Of a DNA stretch of 64,000 bases, positions 7,858-16,926 are shown one piece after another. The first letter of the stretch is position 1; every line of letters begins with the position of its first letter. Position numbers and translations under genes: made by a program. The notes below the pieces were generated by a model. It was not told the origin of the DNA. It was given only the letters and a program-made list of their open reading frames with translations, and did no database searches. The DNA is from Paractinoplanes lichenicola (lineage in GTDB: Bacteria > Actinomycetota > Actinomycetes > Mycobacteriales > Micromonosporaceae), in NCBI RefSeq assembly GCF_016785085.1, contig NZ_JAENHO010000006.1:620001-684000 (forward strand), in the 5' to 3' direction.

Positions 7858-10209
7858 TCAGCGCAACTCATAAATCGTCACCGGGCCCGACGTGAACCGG
7901 ACCTTGGCAACCTGGGCCAGGTTGGGCGACACGACCCCGGCCACCCGGTCGTCGGCGAAGAGCCACTTGACGTCGTAGAGCCGCTTGAGCTCCGCGATGT
8001 CGGCCTCCTGCCCGTTCGCGAAGACCTTCTCGTTGAGCATGAAACGCTCGTAGTCGGGCGCCTGTTGCCGCGAGTAGCGCTCGCCGTTGACCCCGTCCAG
8101 AGCCAGCGCCGCGTCCGTGTAGCCCCAGCTCTCAATGACCGCCCGGCGCCCGCCCAGCCCGGTCACCCAGAACGCCCGGGAGTCGCAGCCGGAGGTCCAG
8201 TCGATCGGCGTGCAGTGCACGTTGGTGGCCACCACGTCGTCCCGGCCCGTGTTGTCGGCCAGCCACTGCGCGGCCAGCATCTCCTCGGGTTCGAGGATCT
8301 TGCCGGGGTTGTCGGTGGCGGGCCGGGAAACGCCGGAGAGGGCGGCCTCGACCTCGTCGAACTGGCGCTCGGCGCCGCCGATCAGCCCGGCCCCGAGCAC
8401 CGCGGCCAGAAAACCGGCCGGGAGCGCCCGCCACGGGGTGCGGCCCGTGAACACGCGGCGCAGGAGCAGCGCGATCGCGGCCACGCAGACGGCCACGATC
8501 GCCGTGCGGACGAGGGGTTCGGCCAGGACCAGGGCCCAGCGGATCACCCGGTCGACCCGCGGCGCGACCATCTGCGGGGCGATCAGCGCCCAGACGCCGC
8601 CGGCCAGCACCCCGGCCAGCACCGGTCGCCAGCTCCGCGCGGTCGCGGCCATCAGCCAGGCGACCGCGACCGTGCCGAACGGGGCCGCGCTCATGAAGAA
8701 GTAGACCTGGCTGGCCGACGGATGCCAGAGCAGGAAGGTCGCCCCGGCGCCGGCCGCGGTCATGCCGGCCAGCAGCCACATCGCCGGCTCGGTGCGGGTG
8801 GGCCGGGCCGCGATGCCGGCCAGGGCCAGCATGCGCGGCGCCTGCATGACGAACCACCAGAGCACCACCCCGGCGATGAAGGCGCGGCCCGCGGTGCCCG
8901 TGTGCTCCACCCCGTACGGGATCAAGACGTTCTTGTCGATGACGTCCTGGTAGCCGATCGTCGAGCGATAGGGCACCACCCAATACAGGATGGCCAGCGG
9001 CTGGAAGCCCAGGGTGCCGGCCCCGCCGCCGGCGAAGAGCCGGAAGCCGAGCACCACGGCCGCCAGCGTGAGCCCGAGCAGCGACAGGGTGGGCAGCAGG
9101 CGTCGGCGGTATCGGAAGGCGACGAGCACGGTCGCGGCGAGCAGCCCGGCCAGGAACGGCGGCAGCGCACTCGACTTGGCGCCGGCGCAGGCCAGGGCCA
9201 GCGGGAAGACCAGCAGCCAGGACCAGCCCAGGCCGCGGCCCCGCAACACGTCGACGGCGAGCATCAGCAGCAGGGCGAGGAGCGGGATCGCGTACGTCTG
9301 GGAGGGGCTGTAGAAGCTGACCGGGTTGATGCCCAGCGCGGTGATGGCCGACCCCAGCAACAGCGGCAGCCCGAGGATTCCCACCGTCCCGCCCAGCGCG
9401 CCCGCCCACCATTTGCCGCTGAGCGCGCGGGTCAGCGCGGCCAGCACCAGGAGCCCCGTCGCGGCCACCGGCATGATCCACAGCCGCAGCAGCACCACGG
9501 CCGGGTCGATCTTGGTGATCATGCTGGCCGCGGCGATGTCGGCATCGGAGAGGTAGTGGTAGGTGAGCGAGTCGCCGGCCATCTGCGGCACCTGGAACGG
9601 CATCGAGCGGGTCATCTCGTGCACGAGGCCCAGGTGATACCAGAGGTCCTGATAGATCGTGCCGCCCGCGGGTGGCAGCGGCGTGGCCGCGAAGGCGGGG
9701 TATTCCGCGGCGACCAGCAGCACCAGACCGGCGGCGACGATCCACGACCAGCGCAGCGGGAGGGGCCGCGGCCGGCTCACCCGCCAGTGTCTGTGCAGCT
9801 TGGGCACGGCCAGGAACGGCGCGATGATCAGCGCCGGCCACCACGGCAGCAGCACCTGGGTGCCCAGGAACGCGCACAGCGCCCAGCCCGCCAGCATGAT
9901 CAGCATGCCGGTGGCGGCCCCGAGACCGAGATCCTCGGGCACGTTGCCCCGGCTGCCGCGCAGCGCCCGATAGACCAGCGTGCCGGGCAGCACGATGTCG
10001 ACCGCGAAATAGAACGCGTACAGCGCGATGTCCCGGCCCGAGACGCCCGTGTTCAGCAGGGCCAGCACGAGCGTGACGGCCGGGAAGATCCAGGGCAGGA
10101 TCGCCAGCGGCCACCGCAGGCGGCGGCGGGCCGGAATCGGACGCGGTCCGGGATCCGCCGAGGGCTGCGGTGCGGGCGGCGCCTCGGCGGTATCGAGCAC
10201 GGCGGTCAC
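7858..10209 (-). CDS. Polytopic GT-C-like membrane protein of the glycan locus
   Basis: A 783-residue integral membrane protein with a Pro-rich N-terminal tail, well over ten hydrophobic helices from about residue 30 to 590, and a soluble C-terminal domain of about 170 residues. The first long extracytoplasmic loop contains the acidic sequence IYQDLWYHLGLVHEM, in the position where GT-C glycosyltransferases carry their catalytic Asp. A Trp/Tyr-rich end domain (AVIESWGYTDAAL) resembles those of large membrane glycosyltransferases. The GTG start at 10209 overlaps the stop of the luxC-like gene (GTGA), so it is the last gene of the acp-to-luxC operon. I infer a polyprenyl-phosphate-sugar-dependent transferase; a transporter-like role cannot be excluded. 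Confidence 0.7.
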   Translation of the reverse strand: MTAVLDTAEAPPAPQPSADPGPRPIPARRRLRWPLAILPWIFPAVTLVLALLNTGVSGRDIALYAFYFAVDIVLPGTLVYRALRGSRGNVPEDLGLGAATGMLIMLAGWALCAFLGTQVLLPWWPALIIAPFLAVPKLHRHWRVSRPRPLPLRWSWIVAAGLVLLVAAEYPAFAATPLPPAGGTIYQDLWYHLGLVHEMTRSMPFQVPQMAGDSLTYHYLSDADIAAASMITKIDPAVVLLRLWIMPVAATGLLVLAALTRALSGKWWAGALGGTVGILGLPLLLGSAITALGINPVSFYSPSQTYAIPLLALLLMLAVDVLRGRGLGWSWLLVFPLALACAGAKSSALPPFLAGLLAATVLVAFRYRRRLLPTLSLLGLTLAAVVLGFRLFAGGGAGTLGFQPLAILYWVVPYRSTIGYQDVIDKNVLIPYGVEHTGTAGRAFIAGVVLWWFVMQAPRMLALAGIAARPTRTEPAMWLLAGMTAAGAGATFLLWHPSASQVYFFMSAAPFGTVAVAWLMAATARSWRPVLAGVLAGGVWALIAPQMVAPRVDRVIRWALVLAEPLVRTAIVAVCVAAIALLLRRVFTGRTPWRALPAGFLAAVLGAGLIGGAERQFDEVEAALSGVSRPATDNPGKILEPEEMLAAQWLADNTGRDDVVATNVHCTPIDWTSGCDSRAFWVTGLGGRRAVIESWGYTDAALALDGVNGERYSRQQAPDYERFMLNEKVFANGQEADIAELKRLYDVKWLFADDRVAGVVSPNLAQVAKVRFTSGPVTIYELR

Positions 10210-11393
10210 TCTACGAGAGTCGTCAACCGGGTGAATTCGCGCGGCAGGTCGTAACCGTCCCAGATCGAGCCGAAGGTGAGCGCCTGGCCGAACGGGACGA
10301 TCCGGTCGACGCCGCGCCCGCCCAGGGCCAGCGCGAACTCCCGCAGCTGCTCGCTGGTGAACCCGAAGTGGCTGAACGTCTGGTCCTGCCGGTTCATCGC
10401 GGGCACGAGGTCGAGCAGCGAGCCGACCTCGGCGAACGGGAAGGCGCCGGCGCCGATCCAGCGGCGCGGCGCGTCGGGCACGGTGATCAGCGACATCGCG
10501 GTGACCGAGTTCGCCGGGAACTCCATGGCCGAGATCGCGCCGGTCGCGGCCATCCCGTACGCGTTGACCCGCTTCTCGACGGCCATCGCGGCGTCGATCT
10601 CCCAGCCGCGCTCGCCGACCATGCCCAGCAGCAGGTCGATGAACTCGGCGCGCACGTCGTCGGTGTTCTCCCCCACGAGGAAGACCGTACGGGGTGAGGA
10701 GCAGGCGGCCTGGTCGAACCAGTAGGAGTCGTTGGTGAACCCGAGCACCGCCGCGCGCTTGCGGGCCGGGTCGGCCGCGCGCCAGCCGTCGGCCGAGAGC
10801 GCCGCCCACGACGTACGGTCGGGGAAGGTCAGGTCGCGGGCGGACGGGCGCAGCGGGTGCCTGCGGATCGCCTCCACGGCCGAGTCGCCGCCCCAGATCA
10901 CGCGCAGGTCGGCCCACTGGCTGAGCGCGGCGGTGACCTTGTCGTCCCGCCCGTACGTGATCATGCGCTGGGTGCGGGCGATCACCGGGTCGGCGTCGGC
11001 CAGCACCTCGTTGAGCGCGCCCAGGATCGTGTCGGCCGCGGTCGCCGAGCGCTCCGAGATGCGGACGACGTTGTGGTTGCCGGCCAGGGCCGAGAGCGCC
11101 CACGAATACACGAAGATCGTGTCGACGTTGGCCGGCGGGATGTGGAAGACGTTGCCGCGCGGGAAGACCAGCGCGTCGCCCTGACGCATGTGCTCGACCG
11201 TGCGGTGCAGCTCGGCCGGGCGCAGGAAGAAGCCGAGCGAGCCCAGCTCGGGGTGCCGCCGGGCCACGGCCGGGGCCAGCAGCTTGCGGGCGAGCTTGCC
11301 CAGGAAGTCGATGACCCGGGGGTCGCCGACGGTGAGCCGGTCGTCGGAGGGGGCGGTCAGGTCGCCCTCGACGCCGAAGCGATACTGGATCAC
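10206..11393 (-). CDS. LuxC-like acyl-CoA/acyl-protein reductase
   Basis: A 395-residue member of the LuxC acyl reductase family (aldehyde dehydrogenase superfamily). Diagnostic blocks are FHIPPANVDTIFVYSWAL, a central VIWGGD, and WFDQAACSSPRTVFLVG with the catalytic cysteine near residue 230. LuxC reduces a thioester-bound acyl group to an aldehyde with NADPH. The start overlaps the stop of the LuxE-like gene by 4 bases, and the last codons overlap the start of the membrane protein gene. No luciferase (luxAB) is nearby, so bioluminescence is not the role. Similar luxC/luxE/acp cassettes occur, as far as I recall, in flagellin-glycosylation islands of Aeromonas and Pseudomonas. Confidence 0.88.
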   Translation of the reverse strand: MIQYRFGVEGDLTAPSDDRLTVGDPRVIDFLGKLARKLLAPAVARRHPELGSLGFFLRPAELHRTVEHMRQGDALVFPRGNVFHIPPANVDTIFVYSWALSALAGNHNVVRISERSATAADTILGALNEVLADADPVIARTQRMITYGRDDKVTAALSQWADLRVIWGGDSAVEAIRRHPLRPSARDLTFPDRTSWAALSADGWRAADPARKRAAVLGFTNDSYWFDQAACSSPRTVFLVGENTDDVRAEFIDLLLGMVGERGWEIDAAMAVEKRVNAYGMAATGAISAMEFPANSVTAMSLITVPDAPRRWIGAGAFPFAEVGSLLDLVPAMNRQDQTFSHFGFTSEQLREFALALGGRGVDRIVPFGQALTFGSIWDGYDLPREFTRLTTLVE

Positions 11394-12427
11394 GCCGCCT
11401 CCCGGTACGTGTCGGAGCAGCCGCGCGCCTCGGCCCGCGGGAGCCGGCCCATGACCGAGAACCGCTTGCCGGGCCAGTCGCCGTCGTCGACGCCGTGCAC
11501 GACGCCGAGGTCCTCGGTGAGCAGCACGTGGCCGGGGTACGAGGTGGGCAGCGTGCTGATCACCTCGATCAGGCCCGGCTTGCCGACCGGCTGCTCGGCC
11601 CAGGTCTCGGGGTCACGGATCACCACGTCGGCGAAGTCGGGGCAGTAGAGCGAGCCGCCGGTGGGGCCCTCGAGGAAGATCGTGCCGATCTGCTCGATCA
11701 TGCCGTAGTAGTTGTGCACCTTCGTGAGCCCGACCCCGGCCAGCCGGTTGCGGAACTCTTCGGGCGAGACGGCCTGGTCGACCAGCTTCTTCCAGCCGCC
11801 CGAGTGGATCAGGATGCCGTTGCTGAGGTCGAGCCCGTTGTCCTTGGCGACCTCGTAGAGGTGCAGCCAGACCAGGTAGGTGAAGCCGAAGATGAGGAAC
11901 GGCTCGTCGCCGTACTGCTCGAGGAAGCCCTTGAGCGCCTCGACGTCGACGTGGCCCTCGTTGTCGAGCGCCCACACGTGGTTGCGCCCGAAGTTCGACA
12001 TGCCGAGCACGCCGGCGCCGCGGGCGCTGAACGACTTGCGGTCCTTCAGCATCGCCTTGGTGTCGACCAGGATCATCGGCAGCCGCTTGGGGCCGAGCAC
12101 GCTCTGCACGGTGGCGCCCAGCTTGCGGGTCTGCTCGGCCGCCGCCGCCTTGTCGAGGTAGATCTTGCTGACCTCGGCGCCGGTGGTGCCGCTGGACGTG
12201 AGGACCTTGTACACCTCGTCGTCCGGGATGCTCTTGAGCTCCAGGTTCTTGAAGAGCCGCACCGGCAGCCAGGGCAGCCCCGCGACGGAGGCCGCCGGCT
12301 GGTAGCCCGAGGCGGCGAGGATCCGCGCGTACGGCTCGCAGTTCTCCCGGTGATGCTCGGTCAGCGCGGAGAGCTCCTTGAGAAGGACCTCCTCCTTCGC
12401 CGCCTGAGGCAGGGTGAAGACACTCAC
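11390..12427 (-). CDS. LuxE-like acyl-protein synthetase
   Basis: A 345-residue LuxE-family acyl-protein synthetase, part of the adenylate-forming (ANL) superfamily. The phosphate-binding loop is VLTSSGTTGAEVSK near residue 85. A second core block reads VHNYYGMIEQIG. A cysteine close to the C-terminus (ARGCSDTYREAA) sits where LuxE carries the acyl-accepting cysteine. The expected reaction is acyl activation and transfer to that cysteine, which then feeds LuxC. The GTG start at 12427 overlaps the stop of the preceding ligase gene by 4 bases. Together with the ACP, ketoreductase and ligase genes it forms a complete acyl-handling cassette. Confidence 0.87.
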   Translation of the reverse strand: MSVFTLPQAAKEEVLLKELSALTEHHRENCEPYARILAASGYQPAASVAGLPWLPVRLFKNLELKSIPDDEVYKVLTSSGTTGAEVSKIYLDKAAAAEQTRKLGATVQSVLGPKRLPMILVDTKAMLKDRKSFSARGAGVLGMSNFGRNHVWALDNEGHVDVEALKGFLEQYGDEPFLIFGFTYLVWLHLYEVAKDNGLDLSNGILIHSGGWKKLVDQAVSPEEFRNRLAGVGLTKVHNYYGMIEQIGTIFLEGPTGGSLYCPDFADVVIRDPETWAEQPVGKPGLIEVISTLPTSYPGHVLLTEDLGVVHGVDDGDWPGKRFSVMGRLPRAEARGCSDTYREAA

Positions 12428-13653
12428 AACGAAGACTCCAGCGCCCGATAGTCCGTCTTGCCGTTGGGCAGCAACGGCAGCGCGTCAACACTACGCACTA
12501 CGACGCCGGAGAAATGTGTCCCGAGCCACTCGGCGATCTTGGCGCGGAGGCCGCGTGCCTCGTCGTCCGAAATGCCCTCGGCGAAGACGACCAGCTTGTC
12601 GTCGCCCGCCACGGCCGTGACCGGGAAGTTCTTCTCCACGTCGTCCAGGTTGATCCGGACGCCGAAGACCTTCCCCATCCGCTTGATCCGGCCGGTGATG
12701 AACAGGAAGCCCTCGTCGTCGATGCGACCGAGGTCACCGGTGTGCAGCGCGCCACCCTGGACGTCGCCGAGCGCGAGATCGGCCGCGGTGTCGGCGTACC
12801 CCATCATCACGTTGGGGCCGCGATAGACGACCTCGTCGTCCTCGATGGCGAACGCGCCGCCGGGCAGGGCCAGGCCGACCGAGCCGGCCTTCTCGGCCAG
12901 GCGGTCCGGGGGCAGGGTGGCCATCCGCGGCGCGGCCTCGGTCTGGCCGTACATCACGTAGAGCGAGCCGCCGACCGTCGCCATCCGCTGCGCGAAGTCG
13001 GTCACCAGCTCGGCCCGCAGGCGCCCGCCGGCCTGGGTCAGGGTGCGCAGCGTGGGGTATTTCGCCGGGTCGAAGCGCAGCCGGCGGAGCATCTCGTACT
13101 GCGAGGGCACGAACGCCATCGACGTCACGCCGTGCTCGTTGACCGCGGTCCAGAAGTCGCGCTGCATGATGCCGGTGCGCTCGAGGACGACCGTCGCGCC
13201 GGTCAGCAGGTACGAGTTGAGGACCGACATCCCGTACGAGTAGAAGAGCGGGAGCGTCGTGACGGCCACCGATTCTCCCGTGATGCCGAGGACCGACGCG
13301 ATCTGCTCGGCATTCGTCCGCACGGCGCCGGCGCTCAGCCGCACGAGTTTCGGGTTGCCGGTCGAGCCGCTGGTGGTCAGCAGCAGCGCCAGGTCGGGGT
13401 GCACCTCGGTGGTGCTGAAGCGCTCGGCCAGCGCGGCGTGGTCGCCGTCGGGGTCGAGCAGCACGATCGGACGGCCCAACCGGAACGCCGCCAGATAACG
13501 GGCGATCGACGGCAGGGTCGTCTCGAACGGGTGAAACACCACCCCGCCCGGCTCGGAGGCCAGGGCGGCGGCCGCCGCCTCGATCATGTCTTCGGTCAGC
13601 GTCTCGCCGGTGGCCGCGTCGATCACGCGGGCACCGGGGTGGAACAGGTTCAC
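12424..13653 (-). CDS. AMP-dependent acyl (ACP/CoA) ligase
   Basis: A 409-residue ANL-superfamily acid ligase, shorter than typical acyl-CoA synthetases (about 500-550). Motifs are the P-loop LLTTSGSTGNPKLVRL, the A5-type VMYGQTEA, the A7/A8 region HTGDLGRIDDEGFLFITGR, and the A10 lysine in LLPNGKTDYRAL. The missing N-terminal portion suggests a compact ligase that loads a small acid on the neighbouring acyl carrier protein (inference). The GTG at 13653 overlaps the stop of the ketoreductase gene. The acid substrate cannot be read from the sequence. Confidence 0.85.
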   Translation of the reverse strand: MNLFHPGARVIDAATGETLTEDMIEAAAAALASEPGGVVFHPFETTLPSIARYLAAFRLGRPIVLLDPDGDHAALAERFSTTEVHPDLALLLTTSGSTGNPKLVRLSAGAVRTNAEQIASVLGITGESVAVTTLPLFYSYGMSVLNSYLLTGATVVLERTGIMQRDFWTAVNEHGVTSMAFVPSQYEMLRRLRFDPAKYPTLRTLTQAGGRLRAELVTDFAQRMATVGGSLYVMYGQTEAAPRMATLPPDRLAEKAGSVGLALPGGAFAIEDDEVVYRGPNVMMGYADTAADLALGDVQGGALHTGDLGRIDDEGFLFITGRIKRMGKVFGVRINLDDVEKNFPVTAVAGDDKLVVFAEGISDDEARGLRAKIAEWLGTHFSGVVVRSVDALPLLPNGKTDYRALESSL

Positions 13654-14387
13654 AGCGTCAGTCCTCCGTCGACCCCGAGCACCTGGCCGGTCACGAACCG
13701 GGCCTGCTCGGAGAGGAGGAACGCGATCACGTCGGCGACCTCGTCGGCCTCGCCCAGCCGGCCCAGCGCCGTGTCGGCGATGCGCTCCTCGCGGCCCTTC
13801 TCGTCGAGAGTGTCGAGCATGTCGGTGGCGATGAAGCCGGGCTCGACGGCGTTGACCCGGATGCCCTGCTTGCCGAGCTCCTTGGCGGCCGACTTGGCCA
13901 GGGCGGCTACGGCCGCCTTGGAGGCCGAATAGACGGCCTGGCCGGCGATGCCGCGCGAGGCGGTGATCGACGACACCAGGACCACGGCCGGATTTTTACC
14001 CCGGGCCAGCAGGCGGGCCGCGCCGCGCAGGGTGTAGACCGCGCCGGCCGAGTTCACCGCGAACAGGCGCTGGATGGTCGCGTCGTCGGTCATGCCGAGC
14101 ATGCCGGCCGCGTGCGTGCCGGCGTTGACGACCAGCGCGTCCAGCCGCTTGAAGGTGCCGAAGGCGAGCTGCACGAGCGCCTTGGCCGTCGCGGGGTCGC
14201 CAATGTCACCGTGGCCGCTGACCGCCGTCACGCCATACTTACCGGCGAGTTCCTCGGCGACTGCGGCCACGGCATCGGCGCCATGGCCGTGCAGCACGAG
14301 GTCGTGCCCTCGCTCCGCGAGACGCGTTGCGGTGGCACGACCGATACCGCGGGAGGCGCCTGTTACCAGGGCCACCCGATCACTCAT
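13650..14387 (-). CDS. FabG-like 3-oxoacyl-ACP reductase (SDR)
   Basis: A 245-residue classical short-chain dehydrogenase. The cofactor loop is VALVTGASRGIGRATA, followed by the structural VVNAGTHAAG and the catalytic Ser in LVSSITASRG with YSASKAA carrying Tyr and Lys. The C-terminus FVTGQVLGVDGGLTL is typical of FabG. I chose the ATG at 14387 because it begins just before the Rossmann strand; longer in-frame extensions lie inside the acp gene. It overlaps the acp gene by 8 bp. It probably reduces an ACP-bound beta-keto group to a 3-hydroxyacyl group. Confidence 0.88.
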   Translation of the reverse strand: MSDRVALVTGASRGIGRATATRLAERGHDLVLHGHGADAVAAVAEELAGKYGVTAVSGHGDIGDPATAKALVQLAFGTFKRLDALVVNAGTHAAGMLGMTDDATIQRLFAVNSAGAVYTLRGAARLLARGKNPAVVLVSSITASRGIAGQAVYSASKAAVAALAKSAAKELGKQGIRVNAVEPGFIATDMLDTLDEKGREERIADTALGRLGEADEVADVIAFLLSEQARFVTGQVLGVDGGLTL

Positions 14388-14625
14388 TGAAGTCAACCCC
14401 GTACTTGCCGAGGATGCGGGTCGCCTCGGCGAAGCTCGACATGTTGATGACGTCGTCTGTGTCAATCATCACGGAGAACTCGTCCTCGATGGCCGCCACC
14501 AGGGACATGTGAGCGAGGGAATCCCACTTCTCGTTGTCCTGGTATTGCAGGTCGTCCACGGGCGCATCCGCCGGAAGGTCCAGTGCGGTGCGGAACGCCT
14601 CGCGCAGTCTCTGCAGGTCACTCAC
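14380..14625 (-). CDS. Acyl carrier protein
   Basis: An 81-residue acyl carrier protein. The phosphopantetheine attachment serine is Ser36 in EKWDSLAHM, and the acidic helix 2/3 region (AIEDEFSVMIDTDDV) is typical. The GTG start at 14625 has a GGAGA ribosome binding site about 7 bases upstream. It is the first gene of the minus-strand operon, divergent from pseB across 193 bp. A dedicated ACP beside a ketoreductase, ligase, LuxE-like and LuxC-like genes implies a pathway-specific acyl group rather than housekeeping fatty acid synthesis. Confidence 0.9.
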   Translation of the reverse strand: MSDLQRLREAFRTALDLPADAPVDDLQYQDNEKWDSLAHMSLVAAIEDEFSVMIDTDDVINMSSFAEATRILGKYGVDFNE

Positions 14626-14818
14626 AGGGGTTCTCCAAAGGGGCTGGGTGAACAGAGGATTCTTAACCTCGTCGCACTCGGTTAACCGTTGAGCAATGCT
14701 ATCTGAACACCGGGTGAACTAAGGTTTGCGTTTCGGGTTGACTCAGAAATCTGCTGGTCGGCTGGTTATGCTTCCGGCTCGTACTGCGTCCTGTCCCACC
14801 CCCCGGGAGAAAATCAAA
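14626..14818. promoter_or_regulatory. Divergent promoter region of the glycan locus
   Basis: A 193-bp gap separates the acp-first minus operon from the pseB-first plus operon. Its A/T content is higher than the surroundings (for example around 14640-14750), consistent with back-to-back promoters. GGGAGA at 14805-14810 is the ribosome binding site of pseB. I see no clear operator. Confidence 0.5.
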
Positions 14819-15799
14819 GTGTCTGTACTCAGCGGATCATCGATCCTGGTCACCGGTGCTACCGGGTCGTTCGGGAAGGCGTTTCTCAACTACGCCCTGA
14901 CCCACCTCGACCCGCAGCGCATCGTCGTGTTCTCCCGGGACGAGCTGAAGCAGTACGAGGTCCGGCAGATGTTCGGCGACGACCCGCGGCTGCGCTTCTT
15001 CCTCGGCGACATCCGGGACAAGGCGCGCCTGGAGCGGGCCATGCACAACATCGACTACGTGGTGCACGCGGCCGCGCTCAAGCAGGTCGACACCGCGGAG
15101 TACAACCCGTCCGAGTTCGTCGAGACGAACATCAACGGGTCCCAGAACGTGATCGACGCCGCGATCGACAAGGGCGTCAAGAAGGTCGTCGCGCTCTCCA
15201 CCGACAAGGCGTCGAGCCCGATCAACCTGTACGGCGCGACCAAGCTCGTCGCCGACAAGCTCTTCATCGCCGGCAACCACTACGCCGCGACCCACCCGAC
15301 CCGCCTCGCGGTGGTTCGTTACGGCAACGTCATGGGCAGCCGCGGCTCGGTCGTCCCGCTGTTCCGCAAGCTCGCCGCCGAGGGCAAGAGCCTGCCGATC
15401 ACCGACAAGCGGATGACCCGCTTCTGGATCACGCTCCCCCAGGCCGTGAAGTTCGTCGTCGACTCGTTCGACACCATGCAGGGTGGCGAGCTGTTCGTGC
15501 CGCGCATCCCCAGCATGCGCATCCTCGACCTGGTCGAGGCCGTCGCGCCGAACTCGGCCACCCACGAGATGGGCGTCCGGCCGGGCGAGAAGCTCCACGA
15601 GGAGATGATCGCCTCCGACGACAGCCGTCGCACGCTGCGCTTCCCCGACCGTTACGTGGTGCAGCCGGTCGTGGCCAGCTGGGGCTACGAGACCCCCGAG
15701 GGCGGCGAAGAGGTGGCGGACGGCTTCAACTACCGCTCCGACAACAACGACCTCTGGCTCTCCGTCGAGGACATGCGCAAGCTGCTCGAGGAGAACTGA
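14819..15799 (+). CDS. pseB: UDP-N-acetylglucosamine 4,6-dehydratase (inverting, PseB/FlaA1 type)
   Basis: A 326-residue SDR of the PseB/FlaA1 type. The NADP loop is ILVTGATGSFGKAF, and the signature ALSTDKASSPINLYGATKL contains the Thr-Asp-Lys that replaces the usual catalytic Tyr position environment of 4,6-dehydratases, with the Tyr-x3-Lys in YGATK. PseB converts UDP-GlcNAc to the 4-keto-6-deoxy-L-altrose derivative, the first step to pseudaminic acid. The GTG at 14819 is preferred over upstream in-frame starts because GGGAGA lies 8 bases before it and homology begins there. The stop overlaps the pseC start (TGATG). Confidence 0.93.
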   Translation: MSVLSGSSILVTGATGSFGKAFLNYALTHLDPQRIVVFSRDELKQYEVRQMFGDDPRLRFFLGDIRDKARLERAMHNIDYVVHAAALKQVDTAEYNPSEFVETNINGSQNVIDAAIDKGVKKVVALSTDKASSPINLYGATKLVADKLFIAGNHYAATHPTRLAVVRYGNVMGSRGSVVPLFRKLAAEGKSLPITDKRMTRFWITLPQAVKFVVDSFDTMQGGELFVPRIPSMRILDLVEAVAPNSATHEMGVRPGEKLHEEMIASDDSRRTLRFPDRYVVQPVVASWGYETPEGGEEVADGFNYRSDNNDLWLSVEDMRKLLEEN

Positions 15800-16923
15800 T
15801 GCTGCCGTACGGGCGGCAGTCGATCGATCAGTCCGACGTCGAGGCGGTCGTCGCCGCCCTCGGCAGCGACTGGCTGACCACGGGCCCCCGGGTCGCGCAG
15901 TTCGAGGCCGACATCGAGGCGGTCGCCGGCGCCCCGGCGGTCACCGTCACCAACGGCACGACCGCGCTCCACACGGCGTACGCGGCGGCCGGCGTGACCC
16001 AGGGCGACGAGGTCATCACCACTCCGATGACGTTCGTGGCCACGGCATCCTCGGCGGCGCTGCTCGGCGCCAAGATCGTATTTGCCGACGTCGAGGACGA
16101 GACGGCGAACATCGACCCGGCCGCGGTCGAGGAGCTCGCCAACGAGCGCACCAAGGCCATCGCCGCGGTCGACTATGCGGGCCACCCGGCCGAGTACGAC
16201 GCGCTCCGCAAGATCTCGGAGCGCGTCGGCGCTGTGCTCATCGGCGACGCCGCCCACTCGATCGGCACGACGTTCCACGGCCGCCCGGTGGGCACGCTGG
16301 CCGACCTCACGACGTTCTCGTTCTTCCCGACCAAGAACCTGACCACGGCCGAGGGCGGCGCGGTGGCGTCGATCCGGCCCGACCTGCTCCAGCGGGCCCG
16401 CACCTTCCGCACGATCGGCCTGGTGCGCGACAAGAGCCTGATGCGTTTCCCCGACGAGGGCCCCTGGCACCAGGAAGTGCACGAGTTCGGCAACAACTAC
16501 CGGCTGCCCGACGTGCTCTGCGCCCTGGGCAGCTCGCAGCTCAAGCGGCTGGCCGCCTTCAAGGCCCGTCGTCAGCAGCTGACCGCGCGCTACGACGAGT
16601 TGCTGGCCGGCGTGCCCGGGCTCCGGCTGCCGATCCAGCGTGAGGGCGTCGACCCGCTGCGTCACCTTTATCCCGTACGGGTGTTGGACGGTCGTCGGCG
16701 TGAAGTCTTCGAGCGGATGCGCGAGGCCGGGATCGGCGTGCAGGTCAACTACATCCCGGTGTATTGGCACCCCGTCTTCGCCGACCTGGGCTACCAGCGG
16801 GGCATGTGCCCCGTGGCGGAGACCTTCTACGCTGAACAGCTATCGTTGCCGCTCTTCGTCGATCTCTCCGACGCCGATCAGGACCGCGTCGTGGAGACGC
16901 TGCGTAACATCCTCGGGAGCTAG
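15799..16923 (+). CDS. pseC: UDP-4-amino-sugar aminotransferase (PseC type)
   Basis: A 374-residue DegT/DnrJ/EryC1/StrS-family PLP aminotransferase. The N-terminus LPYGRQSIDQSDVEAVV is characteristic of PseC. The PLP-binding Lys is in FSFFPTKNLTTAEGG near residue 179, and TNGTTALH binds the cofactor phosphate. PseC aminates the PseB product at C4 using glutamate. It is translationally coupled to pseB by a one-base start/stop overlap and followed after 3 bases by the GT-B-like gene. Confidence 0.93.
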   Translation: MLPYGRQSIDQSDVEAVVAALGSDWLTTGPRVAQFEADIEAVAGAPAVTVTNGTTALHTAYAAAGVTQGDEVITTPMTFVATASSAALLGAKIVFADVEDETANIDPAAVEELANERTKAIAAVDYAGHPAEYDALRKISERVGAVLIGDAAHSIGTTFHGRPVGTLADLTTFSFFPTKNLTTAEGGAVASIRPDLLQRARTFRTIGLVRDKSLMRFPDEGPWHQEVHEFGNNYRLPDVLCALGSSQLKRLAAFKARRQQLTARYDELLAGVPGLRLPIQREGVDPLRHLYPVRVLDGRRREVFERMREAGIGVQVNYIPVYWHPVFADLGYQRGMCPVAETFYAEQLSLPLFVDLSDADQDRVVETLRNILGS

Positions 16924-16926
16924 CGG

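Noticed and set aside
10206..12427. LuxC/LuxE as a bioluminescence system
   Set aside because: No luxA/luxB luciferase or luxD is present, and the genes are embedded in a glycan locus with an ACP and ketoreductase.
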